Assembly: GCA_015178975.1 (NCBI GenBank)
Contig: WHVD01000001.1
Location: 620,001 to 684,000, forward strand
Origin: Hysterangium stoloniferum
Lineage: Eukaryota > Basidiomycota > Agaricomycetes > Hysterangiales > Hysterangiaceae
Direction: 5' to 3'
Length of the DNA stretch: 64,000 nt
Within the stretch, counting starts at the first letter, position 1. Each line of letters starts with the position of its first letter. This document shows, piece by piece, positions 22,114-34,089 of the stretch. Both the position numbers and the translations under genes were made by a program. The notes under the pieces are model-generated. The model saw only the letters and a list, made by a program, of their open reading frames with translations, did no database searches and was not told where the DNA came from.

Positions 22114-22838
22114 TGTTACGACCGTGTCGCAACCCTATCGGTCCCAAGGTTATTGCCACTTATCAATGTTTTCAAGTCACCACTTCGGAAACCATTGGCC
22201 CCCAAAGCTGACATATGTTTTCATGATGATCAAACTCTGTTTATGCCCATGTCAAAATAACTCGTATTGTCTGGTTAAACTTTTGATATGTCCCTTTTAT
22301 TATGTCGATCCGTTCAATCCTATGTTTCACATATGTCTATCTATATTTGTAGTCCTTGAACTATTTCCTTTTATTGTAATTCCGCTCTCGGTTATCATCG
22401 GCCTCCGAACTAATCATAAACTTCCCATTCCTAGTCAAGCTTATTGTTAATACCGTTTTCCGCCCTTCTCCCCATTAGTATTTTCTAGACACCTGTTACT
22501 TGTATATGAACCCGCTGTAGTTGTAGTTACTAGGCAATCAGAATATCGACTCAGAATACCCTCATACATCTGTAACAGTCTCAAACTAAGAATCCCCCCA
22601 TCCACCTTCGCGTGCGCTCGCCCACTCCTGGCCCCGACCCCTTGGCCTGACACTCGACTTGTCCTTCGGTCCCGATCGGTATCTCGCCGAAAGGAACTCT
22701 TTAGGATTAGTCTTCGCCCGTCCGAAATCTAAGGACACCCTACAGATATTTGCGAGGGTGGAGCACATAAGCTGAAGCCAAGTCCTTCCGATCGGTCCCT
22801 GTCGGCCACTGACATTAGTCAGTTTTCAGTTCTTAACA
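22114..22838 (+). repeat. Inserted LTR, family D
   Basis: Begins TGTTACGACCGTGTCG and ends cagttcttaaca, splitting the Gypsy RNase H region right after its first motif. GC content and base use differ from the host element (CG-rich 22590-22740). It carries gtggagcacataagc followed by tgaagccaag near its right end. Probably a solo LTR. Confidence 0.6.
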
Positions 22839-24549
22839 CATTATGGGAGAACAAACCAGTGGAAAAGGCCATCTCTCTCACTCATCACGAGTTAGTTGAA
22901 CCGATTGGAACAATAAAAGAGGTCCCTCAAATGAAATGGGATCTGCACAACCTCCCCAGAAATGATGAAATTGACGAGGCAAACTTTACTCTCTCGAATC
23001 CCCAATTGCTTATAGAAATCAATGAGAATTATGCTAAGGAACTTCGCGATGGATATTAGAAAGATCCCACCTTCAGAAATCATTATGCCGCCGATCCCAT
23101 TTCCCCAAACATGGTAGCTACCCCTTCGCACTATTTCATCGGCAAGAATAAGCTATTGTTCTTTTGAGATTCAAACTGGAAAAGTGGAATCTGCATACCT
23201 AGCAGCATGATGTCAACCATACTCAAATTGATACATGACAATCCCTTTGAAGGAGCTCATGCAGGCAGTCACAGACTTTTTCAGCTGATGAAGGACCGGT
23301 TTTTCTGGCTGAGGATGTTGCAGGATTGTGTGGTGTACACTCGCAGCTGTGACATATTCCAGAAAACTAAGGTTTGATCATTCTGCTCAACAAGGAGCTC
23401 TTTGACCTGCAGAAGTACCCTTAAGGCCGTTTGAGGTTGTCTCAATGGACCATCTTTGTTGCTGTGGATAAACTCACACATTTCTTAATTTGTGAGCCCA
23501 TGACCTTGGATTTATCTGCAGAAGGATTCGTGTGAATTTTTGTGAATAAAGTAGCCACTCCCTTTGGCTTACCCTCAAGGATAATCTGTGATCAAGACAG
23601 GAGATGGACCTGTAGGTTCTGGAGAGAGGTCTGCAAGGTATATGGAGGTGCCCTCGTGGTATCCTCATCCCATCATCCTCAAACTGACGGTCAAACAGAG
23701 AATGCCAATGCTATCATTGAGCAAATGCTCAGAGCATACTGTGCTTCTTTGAAAGAGGAATGGTCTAAATGGACTCAAGTGGTGGCCCATACCTACAATT
23801 CAATGGTTCAGAGTTCAACAAGCTACGCACTGGCCTTTTTGCTGATGGGATACTTACCGAGAGGAATGTCTCGCTGCCTAGGAGGGGATGACCCTGTGGT
23901 TCCCAGAGAATTGTTGGATAGCCCCTTAGCCGACCAATGGATCTTAGAACTAGAGAACCATCAACAGGTGGTGTGAGATTCGATCATGTGAGCACAAGAA
24001 AGGCAAGCTCACAGCTACAATAAGAAAGGGATATTGGTGGAAGATATCTCAGAAGGAGATTATGTTCTAATCAATCCTCATTCTCTTGAGCTTGTCAAAG
24101 CCAAAGGACCTGGGAGGAAACTCATACAAAGACAGATAGGACCATTTGAAGTCTTGGAGAAGATCAATCCTCAAGTCTTTCGACTCCACATTCCCTTGGA
24201 ATATCAAATACACCCCGTGATCAGCAGAGACCATTTTAAAAAGTACCATTTCTCCCCCATGGAATTCAGACTAGACCATAATGATGAAGAGTACAAAGTA
24301 GAGGCTATAGTGACACAAAAAGCATTGAAATCAACTCCTTTTCCAAGTTCGATGGAAAGAATATGGATCAGAAGAGGACACTTGGTTAAACGGCAATGAC
24401 CTTCCTAATGCCCCCACTCTTCTCAAAGCTTACAAAACTATTTATCAAATCTAATGATCATTTCACCTTTTCACGACAAAAACACTGTTTATTACTTTTA
24501 ACTCTACCCTTCATTATTCATCTCCTCGGCCTTTCACCTCAATAACCGA

Positions 24550-27140
24550 GTGGAGCTTAAAATTAATATAAAATATGTAAATCCACTAAAGAAATTTTTA
24601 TCCCCCTGTCTCTTCCCTCCACATCAACCTCGCAAGTCAGTACACTATATCACAGGAACAACAACCCAAACCCAGGCTCCCCAACTTCAAAAGAATACCA
24701 TGACCCCAACCTATCAATACTTCTACCACATTGTCTCATACTGAAAATGTTGAGCACTGTATGGGTTATTCTGGGATGCCATCATCAATGCACTCCACCT
24801 CGCAGGACAACATGGCAGGAACCTCCACCAGCTCAGGGAGCAGAACTGTTTTCACTCCATATACTCCTCTCCCCAGACCCCTCCTTCCCAACTTTAAAAG
24901 GATATTTCGACCCCAAACGACAGTTCCTCCTGCCCCACCACCTTAAACAGAGATTGTCGAGCACTTGGGGGAGGCCTCTTCATCCACATATCCTATGCAG
25001 ACGGACCCCATCCCAAAAGCTGTGCCCCTGTCCTCTGACACTTGGGGGGCTCTCATGGGAACATGGAGTGAAACCCCCCCACCCCCTCGTAGTATCTTCC
25101 CCTCCACCGAAGAGGAGATCAGGAAAAAACAGCAGTCCGAGGCTTTCTCTGCACAAGTTCAGGAGGAACTAAAAACACTCAAGAGGAAGAGGAGGGAGGA
25201 GTACTTAGAAGAACAGCAAAAGATGGGTGCTAGGGATAATGTCCCCTCAAAGCAGACACAGCAGGAATGGTGGAGAATGGAAGGAAGCAACAACCCTTAA
25301 CCATTGCTCCCCCCCCCAGGCCATAAGTGGATGGATTTCACTGAGATGTATTGCAGTGACGGGGGCATGCCATATGTTTGGAGCGTGGGACAGAAAAGCA
25401 GGAAAGGAAAGGACGGTGTCACCTTCTACAATTGGGACAGAGTGCGGAGGATCAAACTACAAAGCATTGCATTACAATGCGGGGACGGAGTTGCACTACC
25501 TCCCAGACCTCCTTCCCAATGTGGGCCCCAGGAATGAACCTACCAGATGGGGCCCATTGATTTCTCATCTGACTCAGAGGATGACCGACCACACTACCCC
25601 ACCTACGATGACAAGTACCTCGGCGCTGACTGCCACAAAGGTTTTTTACTTCCTGACAATGTTCACTTCTTCACGAGTGACCCTAACCAACGAAAAAAAT
25701 TACCGACTTCTGTCAGGGTTTGGAGGGGGTATTGTCCAGCCAACCCTGCAATGCTGTCTAGCTCCACCCACCTCTCTCCACCTCTGTCCATTTCTTCTGT
25801 GCCCCCACTGCAACACTTCACACCCTTTTCAGAGCTGCTGGGAAGTCTTGAGCCATCCACCACCTACCCGCCTCTTCTCCCCCCTATACCATTACCTCTC
25901 CCCTCTGCAGGACCTTCCCTCATACCACTGCCCTCACCCACACCCAAGCCCTCTCCAACACCGCAGCCAACTCCACCCTCCCACATGTCACCTGACCCTT
26001 GTCGCCACCCGCTCTACCCCGACACTATTGTTCTCTACAGTGTCAGACACATCCCTCATTCTCCTGCCAGTTCAGAGTCCACCGCCCACCTCTTCCTACT
26101 CACCTTGCATTTCCCTGGGGAGCCCCATTCATCAACCTGATATTACATTGATGGATGTTGATCACCCAATCCAGAAAGTCCTCGAGGAGCCTCCCCCAGT
26201 CATGGATGTCTTTGAGGAACCCCCCCAGCCACAGAGGTCTTCGAGGAACCTCTCCCAGCCATGGAAGTCTTCAAGGAACCTCCCCCCTTACGCAAAAAGG
26301 TGAAGGGGAAGCAGAGGGCTAATGTCCAGGACAACGAGCCCCTTGCCATTGACCCCTTTCTGGCTGACCCCGTTCACAGCCCTCCACTGCAGCTGCCTTC
26401 TCCCCCTCACTCTCGGGACACAGCCGACTTGGCTCGTTTCTCACAGGCAGGTTGGATGCACGTGTCAATTAACTACCCTTCTGACATTTTTACTGTGGGA
26501 CACACACTAACACGACTGGGGCCAACCTTGCGGCAACCCCTTCTTAAAGGGCATATCCAAGGGTATAGCAGGTCTCTCACGCTGTCAGACCACATGAGTA
26601 TGCTTTACTTACACGTCAACGACCCTAAGGAACAGCTACATTTAGCGGAAGACATTGAATGGGTTGAGCTCTCCATGTTTTGGTCCCTGCTTGTGGACTC
26701 CACTTGTGTCCTTCCTGAGCATGCACTGAGTCACTTGGCTGTGGACCTGGTCGACCTGTTGGAACATCTGTTATCAGATTCCGACACCCCAGGAGGACTT
26801 CCCTCTAGTGGGGATGCAAGCCATGCACCACCTCCCACTCCTACCCTGCCATCACTGCACCCCCAGCTCCCTCTCATCACCCACATTAAAGCCCCCTCTG
26901 CTGATTGTGTTCACACCATCATTCGAACGCACCAAAAGGCCTACGGTCATTGGGTCTCCTCCATTTAGAAGCTGGATGGGTTGACATCCACCAACGATGT
27001 TTTGAAGTGGGAGGACATTGTCACTTCTTTTCATGCCAAGCGTCTTGCCTGGGGAAATGCTATCATACATCTCAGAGGTTCTTTGCAGGACACATGGGGA
27101 GGAGTTCCAAGCATCCTTTGACACCTTCTTTGACATAGCT
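24550..27140 (+). other. Cluster of unrecognised Pro-rich frames
   Basis: Plus-strand frames here show coding-like composition but no family I know. They include 'EAFSAQVQEELKTLKRKRRE' (~25145-25205, charged helix), 'HKWMDFTEMYCSDGGMPYVW' (~25323-25380), 'DFSSDSEDDRPHYPTYDDKY' (~25559-25618), long Pro/Ser/Leu-rich stretches, four diverged ~30-bp repeats encoding EEPP-type words (26170-26290), and a more globular C-terminal part (26260-26968, with 'LLKGHIQGYSRSLTLSDHMS'). The region is interrupted. It lies directly between the end of a Gypsy fossil and an antisense Gypsy fragment, so it may be an accessory gene of a repeat element or a captured host gene; I cannot tell which. Confidence 0.4.
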
Positions 27141-27179
27141 CTTCGACCTGGGAGGCACTGTGAGAGGTACAATCATCTT

Positions 27180-27900
27180 GGTGTTCCAGTTCTTGGTTGA
27201 CCTTTTCAGCCTGAGGATGGTATACCATTCTGGGGGACAATTTGATTCCCAGTAAATGAGACAATCCTTGAGTGAACTCAGCCATAAATTTTAGGTCTTA
27301 ATCAGATACTACCTGCCTTGGTAATGCATGCAATTTTCACACTTGGGTGAGAAACAATTATGTGGCCCCTAATGCCATGATTGTGGTATTGGTTGGGATG
27401 AAATGAGCTTGCTTGCTTATAGAGTCCACCACCACCATGATGGAGTCAAAACTGTGAGCCTCAGGAAGTTCCACAATAAAGTCCACACTTATGGTCTCCC
27501 ATTGGCTTTCAGGACAGGAAGAGGTTCTATCCCATCAGTTTCTGGCACTGGACCTTGGTTCCAAAACAAGGATTACAAGCATCCAATGTATTGGGACATT
27601 TATGGCCACCAATAGTTATGTGTGACCAACTCCAAGGTTATCTATGGCCATGATGACCACCAATGCAAGTATTGTGATGCTGTGTCTCCAAAGCTCTGGG
27701 TCATTTGGCACATAGATCTTGCCACAAAAGGTAAAGAATGCCCCACATTTCTGACCACTCTGCAGTCAAGACCTCTGGGAGTTGCCTTGTTGAATCTCTC
27801 ACACTGCCTTAGCCACTGTGTCCTCTTGGAATCCCATTTGCCCTGCTTTGGATCTTACAGAGAACATCCTGCTCTTCCCCACCAAACTCAGTCCCTCCAG
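27180..27900 (-). mobile_element. Gypsy fossil fragment: integrase
   Basis: Minus-strand pieces match the Gypsy integrase: a zinc-site-flanking part 'GKIYVPNDPELWRHSI' (~27690), 'KQAHFIPTNTTIMALGAT' (~27360-27430) and the core end 'LSHLLGIKLSPRMVYHPQ' (~27210-27265). Opposite in orientation to the large Gypsy element to its left. Broken, old. Confidence 0.7.
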
Positions 27901-28350
27901 GGCTCTGTTTAAAACAGGTCTGGACATAGTAGCACTACATCAGTGTTGCCTTCTGATCCCATTAAAGTATTGGGGTGCTGGAGACAATGATACCATAGTC
28001 AGGGGTACTGATATCAGGATACCAGAGAGTTACCAAAGTGAAAACAAGTTGCAGGGGCCTGAAAAGGTGAGGATCCTAACAAGGATGCAGCACATAAACT
28101 GAAGCCAAGTCCTACCCATTCCCAGAACATCCATGGGTTTTCCTTGGATACCCACCCATAACCCCTGAGCTTAACAGTCCTCCTACATTATGTTAGGACC
28201 AGGAAACCTGCTGGTTAGCACATTATAACACAATCAAAATTTAGTTTAAAATTTGATTTTTCCTAACAATCACTCTTTGATAGCAATCATTACACAATGT
28301 AAGCACATACTATTTTCAAGATGATGGAATCATTCTTCATTAAATTCAGG
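27901..28350. repeat. LTR debris with the shared tgaagccaag motif
   Basis: Contains 'gatgcagcacataaac' then tgaagccaag (28100-28109), the pattern seen near the right end of LTRs at 10590, 12055, 22777 and 62222. A short tgttaggaccagg...ttataaca block at about 28190-28230 looks like joined LTR ends. No gene. Confidence 0.45.
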
Positions 28351-29275
28351 AAGAGAAAAGAAGTGGCTGGGAATAATAATACTTGATGAAATATACATGT
28401 ATAAAAATAACAAACCTTAAACCTTAAATGTTTCGACTCTGGCGGTTAGTCCAATATGCCTCAGGTTTCTTGTGCAATTGAAGTATCCAAATCCAAACAA
28501 ATGGAGTAGCAATTTTTCCCTGGAAACGATACAATATATGTGTTATATCAGGCGTCAATAATAACCCTTTTTTAAATCCCAGCCTTATCTTCGATATTCG
28601 TCGTAGTCGTAGCTACGGCGCAACATGAATCCCAGAACTCGGGAGTCGCGTCCCAAGTCCGAAATGCGTTACTGGTTCAGCCTAACGAAAAACTGATGTA
28701 TCCTGACCAATAGGATTTCCCCCCTGGGGCCACATATATTTAACCATCTCGCTTTTTATATAAATGTAAGTAGAATTTGTTATGACAATTTCAAGGCGTT
28801 TTGTCTGACTCGAAGCAATTCGTCGTAGGCATGTTTACCGCCATTTCTCCTTCGGACGTGAGCACGGAGAAAGGGGGAATTCGATGAGAAACGGTTATCA
28901 ACGCGATTGAGGGACTCTATAACCATCTTTATTCACCCCAAAAAAATCATGAAGCCACAGACCTCTTTCTGTTGGGAATAACATGGCTCAGGCTTAATGG
29001 TTCTCAACACTTTTCCTTCTGTTAACCCAAACAGACACAAATACAAAGCGACAAGTATGTGATTAATTCATAAAAAAAGTATGATGATGGGCTAATGAAG
29101 ACAGACAGATGAAGACGGGAGAAGGCAATGGTTGACTTAATATTACAACGCTCGAGCTCATTATCGACGATAAACATACTCTATGTGCTTGTGATGATGC
29201 TCGAAGAATCCAGGGTCATTGTCATGATGGTCCGACTCTTCATACCACGTAAGCCACCCACTAGAATCCTCGTGC
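28350..29275. repeat. Segmental duplication, copy 2 (partner 5725-6690)
   Basis: Partner of 5725-6690, same orientation. It spans the 3' end of the Ser-rich secreted gene (minus strand) and ~800 bp downstream of it. Compared with copy 1 it lacks a short stretch present at about 6335-6385 and has an extra ~25 bp near 28535-28560. Confidence 0.8.
28690..28800 (+). promoter_or_regulatory. Promoter-like block conserved in both duplicates
   Basis: A CCAAT box (cctgaccaataggattt) is followed by 'cacatatattta' and 'ctttttatataaa', then atgacaatttcaa. The same order and spacing occur at 6050-6150 in the other copy. The frame after the ATG is short in both copies (8 and 15 codons), so no protein is claimed. 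It may be the promoter of a lost or noncoding transcript. Confidence 0.35.
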
Positions 29276-32200
29276 AAAGTCTTTGGAACCTCGTGCGACT
29301 CAGCATATTCACCGTCTGAATCCTGTCGTGAGAAACCTGTCTCCTCTGGCGCACAACTTGTACTCCTCGTGAAAACCGCAGCAGTAAAATGATAATGTGT
29401 ACTGGAGTCTCGGAGATGTTCCAATGGCCTTGAAGTCCGCGAGATATCCGTAGTGACAAAGGTGAGAGATGCTGGTGTAGTCCTAGTTACAAAAGGGTCC
29501 AGGCTTCTAATACCACTGTCTACGGTGCTGCTCAGGCCACCATTACCATTCATGATGCTGCTTTGGCTTCTGTGACCATGTATGCTGCGGTTTGGGCTTC
29601 CGTTGCGGTCTACGGTGCTGCTTGGATTTTCGTTATGGTCCACGGTGCGGCTTGAGCCTCTGTTACCGTCTTTGGTGCGGCTTGGAGTTCCCGTGCTGCC
29701 TGGGCTTCCGTTACGGTCTACGGTGTTGTTTGGGCCGTCTTTGGTGCGGCTTGGGGTCCCGCTACGGTCTACAGTGTTGCTTGGGCCTCTGTTACTGATG
29801 CTGCTTGGGCTTCCATGACTTGTGCTGCTTGAACCTTCGCTACGGTTTACGGTGCGACTTGGGCCTCTGTTGCCACCTTCAGTGTGGCTTGGGCTTCCGT
29901 TACGTTCTACGGTGTTGTTATTTGGGCTTCCTTTACTGGCGCTGCTTGAGCTTTGGTTACCGTCTACAACACTGATTGGGCTTCCGATACCGTCAATGGT
30001 GCTGCTTGGGCCTCTATTAACATCTTCGGTGCTGCTTGGGCTTCCATTGCTGTCTACAGTGTTGTGTAGGCTCTTGCTATCGTCTATGGTGGTGCTTGGC
30101 CCTTTGGTAACGGCTTCGGCACGGCCTGAGCTACTGTTACGGTCTACGGTGCTACTTTGCAGTTGGTTTCCTTTACTGGTGCTGCTTAGGCTCTCATTAC
30201 GGTCTACGGTGCTGCTTGGGCCTTTGCTAGCGTCTACAATGCTGCTTGGGCCTTTGTTAACGTCTTCGGCGCTGCTTGGGCTCCCGTTACCGTCTACGGT
30301 GATGCTTGGGCTTTCGCTACCGTCTACAGTGATGCTTGGGCTTTCGTTACTCGTGCTGTTTGGGCTCCCGTTACCGTCTACAGTGCTGCTTGGGCTTCTA
30401 TTACCGTCTACCGTGCTTCTTGGGCTTCCGTCACTCGCGTTGCTTGGGCTACCGTTACCAGCTACAGCACTGCTTGGGCTTCTGCTACTGGCGCTGCTTG
30501 GGCTCCCACTACCGTCTACGGTGCTGCTTGGGCTTCCGTTGCCGTCTATGGTGCTGCTTAGCCTTCCGTCACCCGCATTGCTGGGGCTTCCGTTACCAGC
30601 GCTGCTTGAGCTGCCGTTACCATCTACGGTGCTGCTTGGGCTGCTGCTACTGGTGCTGCTTGGGCTTCTGCTACTGGTGCTGCTTGGGCTTCTGCTACTG
30701 GTGCTGCTTGGGCTCCCGCTACCATCTACGGCGCTGCTTGGACTTCGATTACCATCTATGGTGCTGCTTGGGCCTCCGTTACCGTCTACGGCGCTGCTTG
30801 GATTTTCGTTGCGGTCAACAGTGCTGGTTGGGCCCCCGTTACCGTCTACGGCGCCGCTAGAGCTTTCGTTGCCGACTACGGTACTGCCTGTGCTTCTGTT
30901 ACCATCTACAGCCTGTATTGAGCTTCCGTTACTGTCTACGGTACTGCTTAGGCTTCCATCACTGGCGCTGCTTGGGCTTCCATCACTGCTTGGGCTCCCA
31001 TTACTGGTGCTGCTTGGGCTCCCGTTCCTATCTACGAAACTGCTTAAGCTTCCATTATCGTCTACGCTGCTTCTTGGGCTTCCATTGCTGTCTGCGGTGC
31101 TACTTGGGCTTCTGTTACCATCTATAGCGTTGCTTGGGCTCCCCTTACCGTCTACGGTGCTGCTGGTGCTGCTTGGGCTCCCAATACTCTCTACGGTACT
31201 TCTTGGGCTCCCATTATCGTCTATGATGCTGCTCGTGTTTCCATTACTGTCTACAGTGCTGCTCAGGCTTCTGCTAGCATCTACGGAACTGCTTGAGCTT
31301 CCGTTACTGTCTACGCTTGGACTCCCACTACCGTCTAAGCCAGTACTGTCTATGGTGCTGCTTGGACTTCTGTTACCGGTGGTGCTTAGGCTTATATCTC
31401 CATCCACGCCGCCGCCCGGGCTTCTATTACCGTCTACGGCGCTGCTTGGACTTTTGCTACCGTCTAGGGTATTGGTACCGCTTGGGCGTTCGTTACTATC
31501 TACGGTACTGCTTGGGCTCTTGATACCATCTACGGTGCTGTTTGGGCTGCTGTTACCGTCTACGGCGCTGCTTGGGCTCCCATGCTCGTCTATGGTGCTG
31601 CTTGGACTTCTGTTACCGGTGGTGCTTGGGCTTGTATCTCCATCCACGCCGCCGCCCGGGCTTCTGTTACCGTCTACGGCGCTGCTTGGACTTTTGCTAC
31701 CGTCTACGGTTGGGCTTCCATGTTCGTCTATGGTGTTGCTTGGACTTCTACTACCAGTGCTGCTTGTATCTCCATCCACGCCGCCGCCCGGGCTTCTGTT
31801 CTCGTCTACGGCGCTGCTTGGACTTTTGCTACCGTCTACGGTTGGGCTTCCAGGTCCGTCTATGGTGCTGCTTGGACTTCTACTACCAGTGCTGCCTGTA
31901 TCTCCATCCACGCCGCCGCCCGGGCTTCTGTTCCCGTCTACGGCCCTGCTTGGACTTTTGCTACCGTCTGGGGCACCGGTGCCGCTTGGACTTTCGTTAC
32001 CATCTACGGTACTGCTTAGGCTCCCGATACCGTCTACAGTGTTTGGGCTTTTGCTACCATCTACGGCGGTGTTTGAATTTCCATTGCCATCTATGGTACT
32101 GCCTGGGCTTCCGTTACTCTCTACGGTGCGGCTTGGGCTTCCATTGCCGTTGCTTGAGCTCCCGCTACTGACGCTGCTTGGGCTCCCGCTACCGTCTACG

Positions 32201-33437
32201 GTACTGCTTGAGCTTCCGTTACCATCTACAGTGCTTGTGTTATTGTCTATACTAGTAGTGCTTCTGGTACCATCTAGGCTTCTGTTATCGTCTGCGGCGC
32301 TGCTCAGGGAGACTGTGCTAACAGCGGTCGTTGCGGCGCTATTGATAGCGATAGTACTGACTGTGACAACATCAGCCATAGTTAAGGTGATGTCGCTCAC
32401 AACGATAGCCCCGCTAGTCGTCGTGGATAGACTCGAATTGCTCGTCAGACGGGCAATGGCAGATACTACGGCATTGGTAAACGCCGTTATTGTTTCCGTG
32501 ACGATAATTTCAGGACTCCGGTCATCGCTCGTTATACTGGCAATGACGGATGGCACAATAGCACTGGTGAACGCCATCCCTGTTTCAGTGATTATAATTT
32601 GAGGATTCCGGTGATTGCCCATGATACTGGTGATGACAGACGGCACAACTGCATTGGCAAATGTGGTTGCTGTTTCCGTTATGATAATTTCAGGACTCTT
32701 AATAACGCTTATGGTGGTCGTCGAGGGAGTGCTAACGGTAGACGTGGCGATGTTCGTTCTGTGGGGGATAGTAACAGTGAAGGTGAACCTAGGAGTAGGC
32801 GGTAGAGGCGCATGAGCAGCAGTCGCGAGCTTGGGAGTGCCGAGCGGCACCACAATCACGATGGGACGCGGGGTGGACGAGGCAGGTGCCGAAGTATCGG
32901 ACTCAAAGGGAGTTACGGCGGGCGAATGGAACACATGTGTGACGATATCTCTGGACAGCGGTGAAGTGACTGGGAAGTGTGTACTATGATGCTGAGCGTG
33001 GCGGTGTGGAGGCCTGCTATGAGGATGCCACGGAGGCTTGGTGGTCGTACAAGGAGTCGTCGTTGCCTTACGGTGTTTCTTCTCGCGCTTCGCCATAAAT
33101 GCCGCTGGCTTATGGTGGAGTACCAACTTATTTCCCAGATCGCATTGGCCACTTGTCATAGGTGTAACTGTCAACAGCACCGGATCTACACAGGCATATA
33201 TGGGTGCACCCTACAAACGGTGTTCAGTAGAGGATAAAAAAGGCATGCAGTAGATCAATAACATCTTTAATAAATAGAAAAGGATTGTCATTCTCAATAT
33301 CCTAAGCAGGGGACTGTCAGAAGCTCGCAAAAACGGGCGAAATGGAAGAAACCAACACGACGACTATATTTGACACGTTTATGAGGAGATGAGGCCACGA
33401 GACTTGCCAGAGCCAGGATGATAATTAACGTGTCCAT
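29161..33437 (-). CDS. Large secreted Ser/Gly/Asp-repeat cell-surface protein
   Basis: The first exon starts at ATG 33437 with a signal-peptide-like MDTLIIILALASLVASSPHK. A second exon opens at about 33210 after TTTGTAG with 'GAPIYACVDPVLLTV' and 'SGQCDLGNKLVLHHKPA' and stays open to a stop at 29161 (about 1,350 codons). The exact donor of exon 1 is uncertain. Layout: Thr/Pro-rich region (~residues 60-330) with three diverged copies of an 'EIIITETxTAFxNAVVxSVI' unit; then about 900 residues of short units of the type VDGNGSPSST; then a unique C-terminus with many His/Asp ('SDHHDNDPGFFEHHHKHIEY'). Composition suggests heavy O-glycosylation and a wall or extracellular place. No GPI signal was seen. 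Paralogous 3' sequence survives at 5725-6690. Function is unknown. Confidence 0.62.
29530..32290. repeat. Coding tandem repeat array with higher-order units
   Basis: The basic unit is 30-39 bp and encodes VDGNGSPSS-type words. Between about 31320 and 32010 units group into a higher-order repeat of roughly 130-150 bp, marked four times by a Gly-rich GGGVDGD word (cgccgccgcccggg on the plus strand at about 31408, 31648, 31783 and 31913). Because the unit lacks stops in several frames, long meaningless frames appear on the other strand. Confidence 0.85.
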
Positions 33438-34089
33438 GATATTGATATCAATATGGTACAGAAATAAAGGAGGGTGGTGTACTAGGATATGTGGCGTATA
33501 ATACAGGGAACAAAAAGGAAGAGCAACTTTGCTTCTTTTGACCTTATATGCTTCTGTTCCAGCGGGGTTCAAATTCTAAACAAATTCCGGGTCGACACTT
33601 TCTGATGAGCAGCATAGGTTCTGCAATTTTCACAGGAACGAACAAGAAATATTTATGGGAAGGTAGCAAGGAGTTGGCCAGTTATTTAATTGCGGGATGC
33701 ATGGACACCTGATATTTTTTCTCGCTCTATTTTCTTGCACAAGGGATAATTTTTTTGGAAAAATATAGAAAATACATGATGTCGTTGTCTTACTTGTTGC
33801 TGGTTTTTTTTATACGTGTATCGCATACTATGAACTCATTCTCTCGAGCTTACCTAATTTCCTTCTTTTGTTGCTGGTTTGTTTTATATACCGTACCGTA
33901 TACAGACGAATATGTAATGTGCAATGATCATATAGATGGTATAGAAATTGAGAAACCTATATATAAGTCAATCACTATAGTGCGTGTTGGAGTCTGTAGG
34001 CGGAATAGAGCGCTCTATGTAGGGCAAACCTCCGATAAATGCGTTGTCTACAGTCTGCCGTTTTCCCGATGCAAGGGGAAGAAACGTCC
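33438..34089. other. Intergenic region, no gene supported
   Basis: Lies upstream of the Ser-rich secreted gene and downstream of the dioxygenase gene. AT-rich with runs such as 'ggtttttttt' at 33800. A plus-strand frame of 145 codons (33755) has Phe/Leu/Ile-rich composition but no domain and overlaps the dioxygenase 3' end; not accepted. Confidence 0.4.

Larger units (their letters stand above)
14023..24470 (+). mobile_element. Gypsy fossil, chromovirus type, ~10.4 kb with insertions
   Basis: Parts in order: 5' LTR (14023-14661) with a primer-site-like tggtgatctgggccag right after it; gag-like frames (14738-16640) resuming with a zinc-knuckle region after an insertion (18890-19790); protease 'LDTGADLSLI' (~20110); reverse transcriptase (20980-21700) with 'YIDDIVIFS'; RNase H start 'YTDTSDFTLG' (~22070), split by an inserted LTR; integrase with 'HHPQTDGQTENANAIIEQML' (~23670-23740); and a chromodomain-like C-terminus (24030-24420). 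It is broken in many places (well over ten by eye) and no matching 3' LTR was found, so it is an old, dead copy. Insertions: 16650-18890 (with a Tc1 transposon) and 22114-22838. Confidence 0.88.

Noticed and set aside
29822-32602. A 926-codon plus-strand Leu/Pro-rich frame opposite the Ser-rich gene
   Set aside because: It is the mirror of the VDGNGSPSS coding repeat, whose unit lacks stops on both strands. It has no unique ends, signal or domain; the minus-strand frame has a signal peptide, unique termini and a paralogous fragment.
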